Assembly (NCBI GenBank): GCA_021151625.1
Contig: JAGKWY010000093.1
Location: 1-41,746, forward strand
Reading direction: 5' to 3'
Source: Gammaproteobacteria bacterium
Lineage (GTDB): Bacteria > Pseudomonadota > Gammaproteobacteria > Pseudomonadales > Cellvibrionaceae
Length of the DNA stretch: 41,746 nt
In this document: positions 33,222 through 41,746 of the stretch, one piece after another
How the letters are laid out: every line of letters starts with the position of its first letter
Position numbering within the stretch: the stretch's first letter is position 1
Notes under the pieces: generated by a model
Seen by the model: the letters and a program-made list of their open reading frames with translations, nothing else
Database searches by the model: none
What the model was told of the DNA's origin: nothing
Position numbers and translations under genes: made by a program

Positions 33222-34670
33222 TTAACTTTTTTGCAGCTGTGAAAAAATTTCACAATAGGATTTTGCGCTGACCTCCCATGAAAAATCCTGTCCCATGGCA
33301 TTGAGCTGCAATTTCTTCCATACGTCAGGCTGTTGATAGGCGAGGGTGGCTCGCTCAATAGCCTCGAACAACTCACTACCTTCAGGTTGATGGAAGACAA
33401 AGCCGTTAGCCCCCTCAGTAATTTCATCAAGTGGGTGTTCAACTACCGTATCACGCAATCCGCCTACGGCATGTACCACCGGAAGGGTTCCATAACGCAG
33501 GCTGTACATCTGATTTAAACCACAGGGTTCAAAAATGGAAGGCATCAGGAAGATATCGCTCCCAGCCTCAATTTTGTGAGCAAGGGCTTCGTCGTATCCC
33601 AAATGGATAGCCACTTTATGTGGGTTTTGTTCGGCGATGTTACGCAGAGTTTGTTCATAATGCGGGAAGCCGCTCCCCAGAATCACCAACTGATAATTCG
33701 AAGTCAGCAGCTTATTCATTTGGGAGAGAATCAGGTCCACTCCTTTTTGATCCACCAAACGACCGATAAAGCCTAGCAAAGGTGTTTCGCTGTTTACTGC
33801 CAAGCCCATTTGCTCTTGTAGCGCCAATTTGTTTTTTCGTTTGTTGCTTAGGGTGCGGCGATTATAGGTGGCAACAAGGTGAGCATCAGTGCCCGGGTTC
33901 CATTCGTCATTATCGATGCCGTTTAATATTCCGGCTAATGAATCGCTGCGATAACGCAGCAATCCATCCAGACCATAACCAAACTCTGGCTTTTGAATTT
34001 CCCGTGCGTAACTGGGGCTAACCGTGGTGACATAATCCGCGAACGCAATGCCACCTTTGATAAAAGACATCTGCCCATAAAACTCCAGGCGCTCGTGATG
34101 CCAAAACGCCTGGGGCAGATTTAATTCTGCGAATGCCTGATGGGAAAAAAGTCCACGATAAGCGAGGTTGTGAATCGTAAAAACAGTTGCCGGGTGTTCG
34201 GGATGCAATGAAAGCAGAGCGGGAATCAAACCGGTTTGCCAATCATTGCAATGAACTATATCAGGCTGCCAATCCAAATTGGCCTGGTTGAGTGCGATCA
34301 GTTCAGCCGCTTTGGAAAAAATATAAAAGCGTTTGTGGTTATCATACCAATCGTTTCCGTCCGGACCGCAGTAGGGGTTACCGGTACGTTCAGAAAATTC
34401 AGGTACATCAACTAACCATACAGTGACTTTGGTACCGGGCAAACGGGTTTGTTTAATACTTACAGCGTTGCCATCAATATCCAGTTGCGTGATCTGCTTC
34501 AAAGCAACTCCGGCTGCTTTTTCCAATACACTGGGATAAGCAGGCAACAGGATTTTTATGTCGCAGCCGAGTTTTAATAATGCGCGCGGCAAACTGCCAC
34601 TAACATCGGCGAGGCCGCCAGTTTTTATCAGCGGATAAACTTCACTGGTTGCAAATAAAATCTTCTGCAT
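33222..34670 (-). CDS. glgA: Glycogen synthase (ADP-glucose type)
   Basis: GlgA transfers glucose from ADP-glucose to the growing alpha-1,4-glucan. It has 482 residues, a GT5 enzyme of normal length. The N-terminal KTGGLADVSGSLPRAL (from Lys16) is the ADP-glucose site. HCNDWQTGLIPALL and TIHNLAYRGLF lie in the first Rossmann domain. PLLGFIGRLVDQKGVDLIL, MPSIFEPCGLNQMYSLRYG and AVGGLRDTV lie in the second. It is co-directional with and 25 bp downstream of glgB, so glgB-glgA form one operon. Confidence 0.96.
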   Translation of the reverse strand: MQKILFATSEVYPLIKTGGLADVSGSLPRALLKLGCDIKILLPAYPSVLEKAAGVALKQITQLDIDGNAVSIKQTRLPGTKVTVWLVDVPEFSERTGNPYCGPDGNDWYDNHKRFYIFSKAAELIALNQANLDWQPDIVHCNDWQTGLIPALLSLHPEHPATVFTIHNLAYRGLFSHQAFAELNLPQAFWHHERLEFYGQMSFIKGGIAFADYVTTVSPSYAREIQKPEFGYGLDGLLRYRSDSLAGILNGIDNDEWNPGTDAHLVATYNRRTLSNKRKNKLALQEQMGLAVNSETPLLGFIGRLVDQKGVDLILSQMNKLLTSNYQLVILGSGFPHYEQTLRNIAEQNPHKVAIHLGYDEALAHKIEAGSDIFLMPSIFEPCGLNQMYSLRYGTLPVVHAVGGLRDTVVEHPLDEITEGANGFVFHQPEGSELFEAIERATLAYQQPDVWKKLQLNAMGQDFSWEVSAKSYCEIFSQLQKS

Positions 34671-34695
34671 AAGTGATCCTTCTTGAGCTAATTAA

Positions 34696-36903
34696 TCAGG
34701 ACAGTTTCAAAATTAATGCACCGAGTGGTGGCAAATTTATTTCCAGTGATTGCTGATGGTTCATCCAGGGCACTGGCTGGGTGTAGAGTGGGTTGTCATT
34801 GCCCAGGTTGCCACCACCGTAGAAAGATGAATCCGAGTTGAGCAGTTCACGATAGGCTCCGGCGACTGGAACACCAATGCGATAAGCCGCACGCGGTACC
34901 GGAGTGAAATTCAAAATAACAATCGAAAAATCATGATCGCTTTTACGAATGTAACTCACAATGGATTGAGTACTGTCGTGGCAGTCAATCCATTCAAAAC
35001 CATCACCGCGAAAACTGCGCTGATAAAGTGATGGCATGCTGGTGTAACAATGGTTCAAATCTTTTATCAAGGTTTGTATACCTTGATGACGCTCGTAATC
35101 GAGCAAATGCCAATCCAGTGAACGACCATGAGCCCATTCGCTCCATTGCGCGAATTCACTGCCCATAAACAATAATTTGCTGCCCGGATAGGTATAGAGA
35201 TAGGTATAAAGCAAACGCAGGTTGGCAAATTTCTGCCAGTCATCGCCCGGCATTTTATTAATCATGCTGCCTTTACCGTGCACCACTTCATCATGTGAAA
35301 ACGGTAATTGGAAGTTTTCGCTAAAGGCGTACATCATCCCAAAAGTCAGTTGGTTGTGGTGATATTGGCGATGCACTGGGTCTTTGCTGATGTAATCCAG
35401 GGTATCGTGCATCCAGCCCATATTCCATTTCATCGAGAAACCCAAACCACCTACCCATGTTGGGCGAGTCACTTGCGGCCAGGCCGTTGATTCCTCGGCA
35501 ATTACCAGAGTGCCAGGATGTTGCCCGTGACAGACTTCGTTAAGTTTTTGCAAGAAGGACATGGCCTCCAGGTTTTCGTTGCCACCATAGATATTGGGAA
35601 TCCACTCGCCGTGTTCGCGTGAGTAATCCAAATGCAGCATGGAGGCTACTGCATCCACACGCAAACCATCTATGTGATATTCCTTTAACCAAAAGAGCGC
35701 GTTGGCCAATAAGAAATTGCGCACTTCATTGCGGCCATAGTTGTAAATCAACGTACCCCAGTCGCGATGCTCACCTAAACGCGGGTCTTCGTGTTCATAA
35801 AGTGCAGAGCCGTCAAAGCGGGCGAGGGCGTGGGCATCTTTAGGGAAGTGTGCGGGCACCCAATCGAGGATAATGCCAATGCCATGCTGGTGCAGATAAT
35901 CCACGAAATAACGGAAATCATCCGGTGTGCCGAAACGGCTGGTCGGTGCGTAGTAACCGGTGGTTTGATAGCCCCATGAATCATCCAGCGGATGCTCGCT
36001 TACCGGCAGGATTTCAATATGAGTAAATCCTAATGGCTTTACATAATCCACCAGTTGATGAGCTAGCTCTTTATAACTCATGAACTCACCGGCCCAACCG
36101 CGACGCCAGGAGCCCAAGTGGACTTCATAAACGGACATGGGGGCATGCTGCCAATCCCAATGGGTGCGACGGTTAATCCAATCACCATCCTGCCAGGCAT
36201 ATTCAGAAGGCGCTTTGATAATAGAGCTGGTTTGTGGGCGTAACTCAAATGCTTGCCCGTAGGGATCTGATTTTAGAAAAACAGCGCCAGTTGCACGGTT
36301 ACGGATTTCAAACTTGTATAAAGCACCGGGCTTGATGCCAGGGATAAATACCTCCCACAAACCACTGCCGCCCCTCACACGCATAGGATGCTGGCGGCCA
36401 TCCCAGTCATTAAAGTCACCAACAATACTGATTCGCTCGGCATTGGGAGCCCAAGTCGCGAACAACACACCCTCAATGCCTTCCACTGTGCGCAAATGGG
36501 CACCCAGGTGTTGATAGATATCCCAATGCTGTCCTTCAGCAAAGAGGTGCATATCAATATCGCCCAATAATGGTGCAAAACAGTAGGGGTCGTATTCAGT
36601 ATGCATCAGGTTGTGACGGTCGAACCATTGCACTTGATAGTGTCTTGGGAGCTTATCGCCCAATCCATACCATTCAAAAAAATCGGTTCCTTCTATACGT
36701 TTTAATGCATGGAGTTGATCATTAATCAGTAAGGAAGCGCTGCGTGCACCGGGTAAATAAACTCTAATAAGTGTGTCTGCAGTTGCTGAGGCGGCGCTTA
36801 AAAGTGGGTGGCGGCCAAGGACTTCAAAGGGATCATGGTGGGTAGCGGTAACTATGCGTAACATCTCGTGAGATAAAGGTTTGTCCTGCTTTTGATTCAA
36901 CAT
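34696..36903 (-). CDS. glgB: 1,4-alpha-glucan branching enzyme
   Basis: GlgB makes alpha-1,6 branches in glycogen. It has 735 residues from ATG 36903 (TTTAGGA upstream); an earlier in-frame start at 36954 is less likely. The N-terminal module (about 20-110, HDPFEVLGRHPLL) is followed by CBM48 (about 125-220, FATWAPNAERISIVGDFNDW). The GH13 barrel carries catalytic DGLRVDAVASML (Asp, about 410), LVIAEESTAWP (Glu, about 463) and PFSHDEVVHGKGSM (transition-state His-Asp, about 531). An all-beta C-terminal domain ends the protein. It is the first gene of the glgBA operon, divergent from glgC. Confidence 0.96.
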   Translation of the reverse strand: MLNQKQDKPLSHEMLRIVTATHHDPFEVLGRHPLLSAASATADTLIRVYLPGARSASLLINDQLHALKRIEGTDFFEWYGLGDKLPRHYQVQWFDRHNLMHTEYDPYCFAPLLGDIDMHLFAEGQHWDIYQHLGAHLRTVEGIEGVLFATWAPNAERISIVGDFNDWDGRQHPMRVRGGSGLWEVFIPGIKPGALYKFEIRNRATGAVFLKSDPYGQAFELRPQTSSIIKAPSEYAWQDGDWINRRTHWDWQHAPMSVYEVHLGSWRRGWAGEFMSYKELAHQLVDYVKPLGFTHIEILPVSEHPLDDSWGYQTTGYYAPTSRFGTPDDFRYFVDYLHQHGIGIILDWVPAHFPKDAHALARFDGSALYEHEDPRLGEHRDWGTLIYNYGRNEVRNFLLANALFWLKEYHIDGLRVDAVASMLHLDYSREHGEWIPNIYGGNENLEAMSFLQKLNEVCHGQHPGTLVIAEESTAWPQVTRPTWVGGLGFSMKWNMGWMHDTLDYISKDPVHRQYHHNQLTFGMMYAFSENFQLPFSHDEVVHGKGSMINKMPGDDWQKFANLRLLYTYLYTYPGSKLLFMGSEFAQWSEWAHGRSLDWHLLDYERHQGIQTLIKDLNHCYTSMPSLYQRSFRGDGFEWIDCHDSTQSIVSYIRKSDHDFSIVILNFTPVPRAAYRIGVPVAGAYRELLNSDSSFYGGGNLGNDNPLYTQPVPWMNHQQSLEINLPPLGALILKLS

Positions 36904-37046
36904 GCACTTGATTCCTAAAGTAAAAAAGATGGCGCGTAGTTTGCGGTAAATCAATTTATTGGCACTGATATTGCTCTTACTCTTGCTAGCGAAGTCACAA
37001 AAATTTCATCGTAGTTACACACAATAGCCATAAGGAAAAAGTTGTA
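36904..37046. promoter_or_regulatory. Divergent control region between glgB and glgC
   Basis: All glycogen genes here are read outward from this 143-bp gap, so it should hold both promoters. AAGGAAAAA (about 37031-37039) is the glgC ribosome site; on the other strand TTTAGGA precedes glgB. I cannot assign -35/-10 boxes or an operator with confidence. Confidence 0.45.
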
Positions 37047-38312
37047 ATGAGTACACCTACATCAGGTCGTTTTGTTAGTCGTCTTACAAGAGAAACCCTG
37101 GCGGTAATTTTGGCTGGTGGGCGCGGCTCCCGGCTACATCAACTCACCGATTGGCGTGCAAAACCTGCGGTACATTTTGGCGGAAAATTTCGCATCATTG
37201 ATTTCCCTCTTTCAAACTGTGTTAACTCTGGTATTCGTCGCATCAGCGTACTTACCCAATATAAATCTCACTCTCTTGATCGCCACGTACAACGCGGCTG
37301 GGGCTTTTTAGGTGGGGAGCTTGGTGAATTTGTTGAGCTGTTGCCCGCGCAGCAGCGATTGAGTGAATCCTGGTATGCAGGCACTGCAGATGCAGTGTTG
37401 CAAAATATCGACATTATTCGTCGCCACAATCCTGAATATGTATTAATTCTCGCCGGTGACCATGTGTACAAAATGGATTACGGCACCATGATTGCTGCAC
37501 ACGTTGAGCGCGGTGCAGATATTACTGTAGGTTGTATTGAAGTTCCGTTGGAAATTGCACATGCCTTTGGTGTAATGGATATGGATAAGGACTATCGCAT
37601 TGTTAAATTCACTGAGAAGCCGCCGAAGCCAGAGCCCATGCCCGGCAAACCAGACAAGGCGCTCGCCTCTATGGGCATTTATGTTTTCAGCACCAAAGTT
37701 TTATTTCGCGAATTATTAAAGGATCGCGACAATCCGGATTCCTCTCACGATTTTGGCAAAGACATTATCCCCTCAATGATTAAAACCCACCGCGTAAGCG
37801 CTTTCCCATTCCGTGACCCGGTATCCGGCGGTGATGCTTATTGGCGCGATGTAGGGACTGTAGATTCATTATGGGAAGCCAACCTCGAATTAACAGGTAT
37901 TACTCCCGAATTGGATTTGTATGATGCTGCCTGGCCAATCTGGACTTACCAGGAACAAGTGGCACCAGCAAAGTTTGTATTTAATGACGACGGCCGCCGC
38001 GGTTATGCGGTGGACTCATTAATTGCGGGGGGATGCATTATTTCCGGCTCTGCAGTTAAACATTCATTATTGTTCCCGCGTGTTCGTGTTCATTCCTATT
38101 GCGAAATTGAAGATTCAGTTTTATTTCCCAGTGTCGAAGTAGGGCGTCGCTGTAAAATTCGCAAAGCGCTAATTGATCGCCGCTGTAAAATTCCCGAAGG
38201 TACCGTCATTGGTTATGACCTGGAAGCAGATAAAAAACGTTTCCATGTGTCACCTAAAGGCGTTGTACTGGTCACTCCCGACATGTTAGGACAGGATGAT
38301 ATCAATGGCTAA
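37047..38312 (+). CDS. glgC: Glucose-1-phosphate adenylyltransferase
   Basis: GlgC makes ADP-glucose, the committed and allosterically controlled step of bacterial glycogen synthesis. It has 421 residues. The nucleotidyltransferase domain has AVILAGGRGSRLHQLTDWRAKP, FGGKFRIIDFPLSNCVNSGI, WYAGTADAVLQNIDII, LAGDHVYKMDY (catalytic Asp) and VKFTEKPPKP. A left-handed beta helix makes up the C-terminal quarter (SGSAVKHSLLFPRVRVHSYC, EIEDSVLFPSVEVGRRCKI). Its last eight bases overlap the start of the GH57 gene. Confidence 0.96.
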   Translation: MSTPTSGRFVSRLTRETLAVILAGGRGSRLHQLTDWRAKPAVHFGGKFRIIDFPLSNCVNSGIRRISVLTQYKSHSLDRHVQRGWGFLGGELGEFVELLPAQQRLSESWYAGTADAVLQNIDIIRRHNPEYVLILAGDHVYKMDYGTMIAAHVERGADITVGCIEVPLEIAHAFGVMDMDKDYRIVKFTEKPPKPEPMPGKPDKALASMGIYVFSTKVLFRELLKDRDNPDSSHDFGKDIIPSMIKTHRVSAFPFRDPVSGGDAYWRDVGTVDSLWEANLELTGITPELDLYDAAWPIWTYQEQVAPAKFVFNDDGRRGYAVDSLIAGGCIISGSAVKHSLLFPRVRVHSYCEIEDSVLFPSVEVGRRCKIRKALIDRRCKIPEGTVIGYDLEADKKRFHVSPKGVVLVTPDMLGQDDING

Positions 38313-40032
38313 TAATGGCAAAACGAAGGTCGTATTTCTTTGGCATATGCATCAGCCAGATTATCGCGACATTATGACGGGCGAATACTATTTTCCCTGG
38401 ACTTATCTTCACGCCATTAAAGACTATGTCGATATGGCTGCGCATATTGAAGCGCAGCCTGAGGCGAGGGCAGTCGTAAATTTTGCTCCTATTTTATTGG
38501 AGCAACTAGACGATTATGCGCAGCAAATTGCTGCGCATCTCGCGCATGGTGAAAAAATTAAGGATGCCGTTCTGGCATCACTGGTCGAGCCAAATTTGCC
38601 TTTACCGGGCAGCATGGCATTTACCGACCTTGCGCAAAAATATTTACGCGCTAACCGCGAGCGTATGATTGATCGTTTCCCTGCGTATCGCGAGCTGGCA
38701 GCCTTGGTTAACAATTTCAAAGAACAGCCTTTTTTAAGCCGTTATCTCAATGAGCAATTTTTAATTGACTTAGGTGTTTGGTATCACTTGAGTTGGCTGG
38801 CAGAGATTCCGCGTCGCAGTGATGCGCGTATTCAGCGATTGCAAGATAAAGAGCGCGACTTTACTCCAGCAGACAGACGCGAACTACTTACCATTATCGG
38901 CGAGCTGGTTGCATCGATTGGTCCACGCTACAAAGCCTTGGCTGATAGCGGTCAAATCGAATTGTGCATGAGCCCTTATGCGCATCCTATTGTTCCGTTA
39001 TTGATCGATTTAAATTCCGCAAAAGAAGCTATGCCTGGTGTTTCCTTGCCCAATGCAAGCTGTTATCCCGATGGGCGCAATCGGGCCAAATGGCATTTAA
39101 ATGAAGGCATAAAAACCTTTGAGAATTATTTTGGCAAGCGCCCGCGGGGGTGCTGGGCATCGGAGGGTTCTTTAAGCGACGACACTTTAAAGCTTTTGCA
39201 CGAGGCGAAATTTGATTGGGCAGCTACTGGCGATTCAGTGCTGCACAATAGTTTGCGTGCCCAGGAAAATCAGGCGGTTACTGTTGAGTTGCAGCAAACC
39301 GGGCAGTCACTGCATAGACCATATGAATTTGCCAGCGTAAAAATTAATACTTTTTTCCGCGATGATGGCTTGTCTGATCTGATTGGTTTCAAATATGCCA
39401 CCTGGCACTCTGACGATGCGGTTGGCGATTTATTGAATCATATGGTGAATATTGCTAACGCTGCCAGTGACACAAAAAACACAGTAATCTCTGTAATTAT
39501 GGATGGTGAAAATGCCTGGGAATATTTTCCAGAAAATGCCTTTCACTTTTTGCACAATCTTTATGAACGCTTGATTGCTCATCCGCAGCTTGAACTTTCG
39601 ACTTACAGCGATATTTTGGATCAGCAGAAACCAGAGCCTCTGCGTATGCCGCATCTGGTTGCTGGCAGTTGGGTCTATGGCACCTTTTCTACCTGGATTG
39701 GCGACAAAGATAAAAATCGCGGTTGGGATATGTTATGCGACGCCAAGCAACAAGTCGATCAAGCACTGCGTACTCGACAATTTTCTGCGGAACAGCTCGC
39801 ACAAATTGAAAAACAATTGGCCTTATGTGAAGGCTCAGATTGGTTTTGGTGGTTTGGCGACTACAATCCTGCGCAAAGTGTTAGCGACTTTGAATACCTA
39901 TATCGCCGCCACCTGATGAACCTCTATTCATTAATTGAAACGCCAGCTCCCGGGTATTTGAATCAAGTAATTAGTGTTGGCGGTGGTGATCCGGCGACGG
40001 GTGGTGTCATGCGTCAAGGGCACGCCAATTAA
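38305..40032 (+). CDS. GH57-family alpha-glucan-active glycoside hydrolase/transferase
   Basis: The protein has about 575 residues and belongs to the GH57 family (alpha-amylase / amylopullulanase / branching enzyme superfamily, COG1449-like). Region I HMHQP is at 14-18. The presumed nucleophile is in GCWASEGSLSDDTL (Glu) and the acid/base in IMDGENAWEYFPENA (Asp). The substrate may be linear or branched alpha-1,4-glucan; activity cannot be told from this sequence. There is no signal peptide, so it acts in the cytoplasm on glycogen or maltodextrin. I prefer ATG 38305 (AGGA 8 bp upstream, overlapping the glgC stop); ATG 38296 is possible. malQ follows after 84 bp. Confidence 0.92.
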   Translation: MANNGKTKVVFLWHMHQPDYRDIMTGEYYFPWTYLHAIKDYVDMAAHIEAQPEARAVVNFAPILLEQLDDYAQQIAAHLAHGEKIKDAVLASLVEPNLPLPGSMAFTDLAQKYLRANRERMIDRFPAYRELAALVNNFKEQPFLSRYLNEQFLIDLGVWYHLSWLAEIPRRSDARIQRLQDKERDFTPADRRELLTIIGELVASIGPRYKALADSGQIELCMSPYAHPIVPLLIDLNSAKEAMPGVSLPNASCYPDGRNRAKWHLNEGIKTFENYFGKRPRGCWASEGSLSDDTLKLLHEAKFDWAATGDSVLHNSLRAQENQAVTVELQQTGQSLHRPYEFASVKINTFFRDDGLSDLIGFKYATWHSDDAVGDLLNHMVNIANAASDTKNTVISVIMDGENAWEYFPENAFHFLHNLYERLIAHPQLELSTYSDILDQQKPEPLRMPHLVAGSWVYGTFSTWIGDKDKNRGWDMLCDAKQQVDQALRTRQFSAEQLAQIEKQLALCEGSDWFWWFGDYNPAQSVSDFEYLYRRHLMNLYSLIETPAPGYLNQVISVGGGDPATGGVMRQGHAN

Positions 40033-40116
40033 TAAAACCATCTATCCAATAGATAGCGGTTAATCTTTTTGTAGCAACTTTTTAATTGCTATAGGTGTAG
40101 TAAAAGGGAAGGGCGA

Positions 40117-41631
40117 ATGGCAGACAAATCACCACTTTTTCAACGTCGTACAGCAGGTGTTTTGCTACATCCTACATCCTTGCCTTGTTCTGAATCTTGC
40201 TGGGGTGATGATTTAAAAAATAGATTCGGCACTCTGGGAAAAGATGCCTATTATTTTATAGATCTGATACACAACGCTGGCTTGAGCATTTGGCAAATGC
40301 TGCCAACCGGGCCAACACAAGCTGATATGTCACCTTATCAATCTATCTCCGCTCATGCGGGGAATGCCGAGCTAATTAGTTTGGATTGGTTGATTGAAAA
40401 AGGATGGGTAAGGGCAGGTGATGTGCAACTCGATGGTGAGAAAAATATCGCGATTGCACGACAAAAGTGCGCCTTATCATTCTATGAATTTCTGGAATCA
40501 GATAAAGGCTCACATCTCAAACAAGACTTTCAGACTTTTTGCTCACAACAAAATTATTGGTTAGACGATTTCTCTTTGTTTTGCGCATTGCGCAAGCATT
40601 ATAAAGGCGCATCATGGAGCGATTGGCCTGCGGGGTTACGTAGTCGCGAGACCAAGTCTATTGCAAAAGTTCGTCGTGAATTAAAAGCAGACATTGATGT
40701 CGTGTTATTTGAGCAGTTTGCATTCTTTAGTCAGTGGCATGCGCTTAAAGATTATGCGAATGAAAAGGGCATCTATCTATTTGGCGATATGCCGATTTTT
40801 GTGGGACACGACAGTGCAGATGTGTGGGCTCAGCAGCATTATTTTCAATTGGACGAAAATGGAAGTCCGCTGACAGTTGCTGGGGTTCCCCCCGATTATT
40901 TTTCAGAAACAGGGCAGCATTGGGGCAATCCACATTATGCATGGCAGGTCATGGAAGCCGATGGATTTCAGTGGTGGCTGGCAAGATTGCGTACCCAGCT
41001 GCAGTTGTTTGATTTAATTCGAATCGATCACTTTCGTGGGTTTGAAGCTTACTGGGAAATTCCCGGCGATAGCCACGATGCTCGTCTGGGAAAATGGGTT
41101 AAAGCTCCCGGAAATGCATTTTTAAAGGCGTGCTTTGAAGCTTATCCGGGGTTGCCATTGGTGGCAGAGAACCTGGGAGTTATTACGGAGGAGGTTGAAG
41201 CGCTACGCAATGACTTTGACTTACCGGGCATGCTGGTACTCCAGTTTGGATTTGATGGGAATACTAACAATCCACACTTGCCGCACAATCATACGCGCAG
41301 TGATGTGATTTATACCGGTACGCATGATAACGATACAACGCTGGGGTGGTGGGAATCGCTCAATGATAGAAACCGCCAACAAGTTAAAGAGTACTGTTTT
41401 AACTCGGAAGACCAAATGCCCTGGTTGTTAATCGAATCGGCACTGGCATCTGTAGGGCGCATGGCCATTATTCCCATGCAAGATTTTTTGGAGCTGGATG
41501 GAGGGCACAGGATGAATATGCCCGGTACAACGGATAAAAATTGGGTGTGGACGTTTTCGTGGGGTCAGGTTGAACCCACACTTGCTGATCGTATTCGGCA
41601 GTTATTGGCAAGCTATCATCGCCTTGGCTAA
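40117..41631 (+). CDS. malQ: 4-alpha-glucanotransferase (amylomaltase)
   Basis: MalQ moves glucan chains between maltodextrins and releases glucose, linking maltose use to glycogen breakdown. It has 504 residues, a GH77 protein of short type: GVLLHPTSLPC near the N terminus, WQMLPTGPTQADMSPYQS, FGDMPIFVGHDSADVW, LIRIDHFRGFEAYWEIP (nucleophile Asp), PLVAENLGVITEEV (acid/base Glu) and YTGTHDNDTTLGWW (stabilising Asp). AAGGGAAGGG precedes the ATG. It is third in the rightward glgC-GH57-malQ run. Confidence 0.95.
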   Translation: MADKSPLFQRRTAGVLLHPTSLPCSESCWGDDLKNRFGTLGKDAYYFIDLIHNAGLSIWQMLPTGPTQADMSPYQSISAHAGNAELISLDWLIEKGWVRAGDVQLDGEKNIAIARQKCALSFYEFLESDKGSHLKQDFQTFCSQQNYWLDDFSLFCALRKHYKGASWSDWPAGLRSRETKSIAKVRRELKADIDVVLFEQFAFFSQWHALKDYANEKGIYLFGDMPIFVGHDSADVWAQQHYFQLDENGSPLTVAGVPPDYFSETGQHWGNPHYAWQVMEADGFQWWLARLRTQLQLFDLIRIDHFRGFEAYWEIPGDSHDARLGKWVKAPGNAFLKACFEAYPGLPLVAENLGVITEEVEALRNDFDLPGMLVLQFGFDGNTNNPHLPHNHTRSDVIYTGTHDNDTTLGWWESLNDRNRQQVKEYCFNSEDQMPWLLIESALASVGRMAIIPMQDFLELDGGHRMNMPGTTDKNWVWTFSWGQVEPTLADRIRQLLASYHRLG

Positions 41632-41679
41632 CGCCATTCGTGGTAGCAATTTATCACTCAACTATATAAAGGAATCGCT

Positions 41680-41746
41680 ATGGAACACAGATGCAGCGCG
41701 CGCTATAACGCCGATATTAAAATCCTGATCTATCGCTATGAAATGC
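41680..41746 (+). CDS. Probable PilZ-domain protein, 3-prime end outside window
   Basis: Only the first 22 codons are inside the window. The sequence EHRCSARYNADIKILIY resembles the start of PilZ (cyclic-di-GMP-binding) domains, whose RxxxR motif could be R4-x3-R8. AAAGGA lies 6 bp before the ATG. It is 48 bp after malQ on the same strand. The call rests on a very short stretch. Confidence 0.45.
   Translation, partial: MEHRCSARYNADIKILIYRYEM

Noticed and set aside
1..41746. CRISPR array, tRNA, rRNA, prophage, insertion sequence or integron
   Set aside because: No regularly spaced repeats, cloverleaf-like genes, transposase or integrase frames were seen. The gene content is chromosomal core.

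Overview
The window looks like chromosomal core DNA of a polar-flagellated gammaproteobacterium of the Cellvibrio/Pseudomonas type (Cellvibrionaceae is my best guess, by inference). The clues are the pseudomonad order cheA-cheB-motC-motD-parC-parP-cheW-fipA, the scpA-scpB-rluB block, a PEP-CTERM-sorted surface protein and a glycogen cluster with a GH57 enzyme. No tRNA, rRNA, transposase, phage gene or CRISPR array was recognised. cheA is cut by the left edge and a probable PilZ-domain gene by the right edge.

Region 1 (1-8523): chemotaxis and motility. cheA (kinase; carries two identical 22-residue acidic motifs in its linker), a damaged cheB, the stator pair motC/motD, a convergent periplasmic solute-binding protein, then parC (polar ParA-type ATPase), parP (CheW-fold array anchor), cheW and fipA (DUF2802). 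Together these would place the chemosensory arrays and flagellum at the pole and supply an extra stator. A strong bidirectional terminator closes the block.

Region 2 (8521-14022): mostly minus strand. cysH (APS reductase), a broken plus-strand thrH, then a leftward run VC0807-family membrane protein - yciI - SH3-domain protein - periplasmic cyclophilin - pdxJ - SpoU methyltransferase. Region 3 (14022-18577), rightward: rnm (PHP RNase), YciO-type Sua5 protein, scpA, scpB, rluB and a terminator.

Region 4 (18595-24752): signalling. A GAF-like GGDEF protein, a CpxA/CpxR-like two-component pair, a Spy/CpxP-like reading frame without signal peptide, a flavodoxin, and a PAS-GGDEF protein paired with a CheC-like protein. 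Region 5 (25010-32226): an exported lipoprotein M3 oligopeptidase followed tightly by a complete oligopeptide ABC importer (oppA, oppB, oppC and a fused oppDF), apparently one operon for cutting and importing peptides.

Region 6 (32260-41746): a fibro-slime PEP-CTERM protein, then glycogen metabolism: glgB-glgA leftward and glgC-GH57-malQ rightward from a shared 143-bp divergent control region.

The most striking irregularity is three genes that each lack an internal or 5-prime piece: cheB (about 200 bp, removing the phosphoacceptor Asp), thrH (about 223 bp) and the cpxP-like gene (signal peptide and promoter gone). They are either real lesions or collapsed assembly. The most interesting biological signal is a short acidic motif shared by the cheA repeats and the parP N terminus, which may be a common docking peptide for the polar array machinery.
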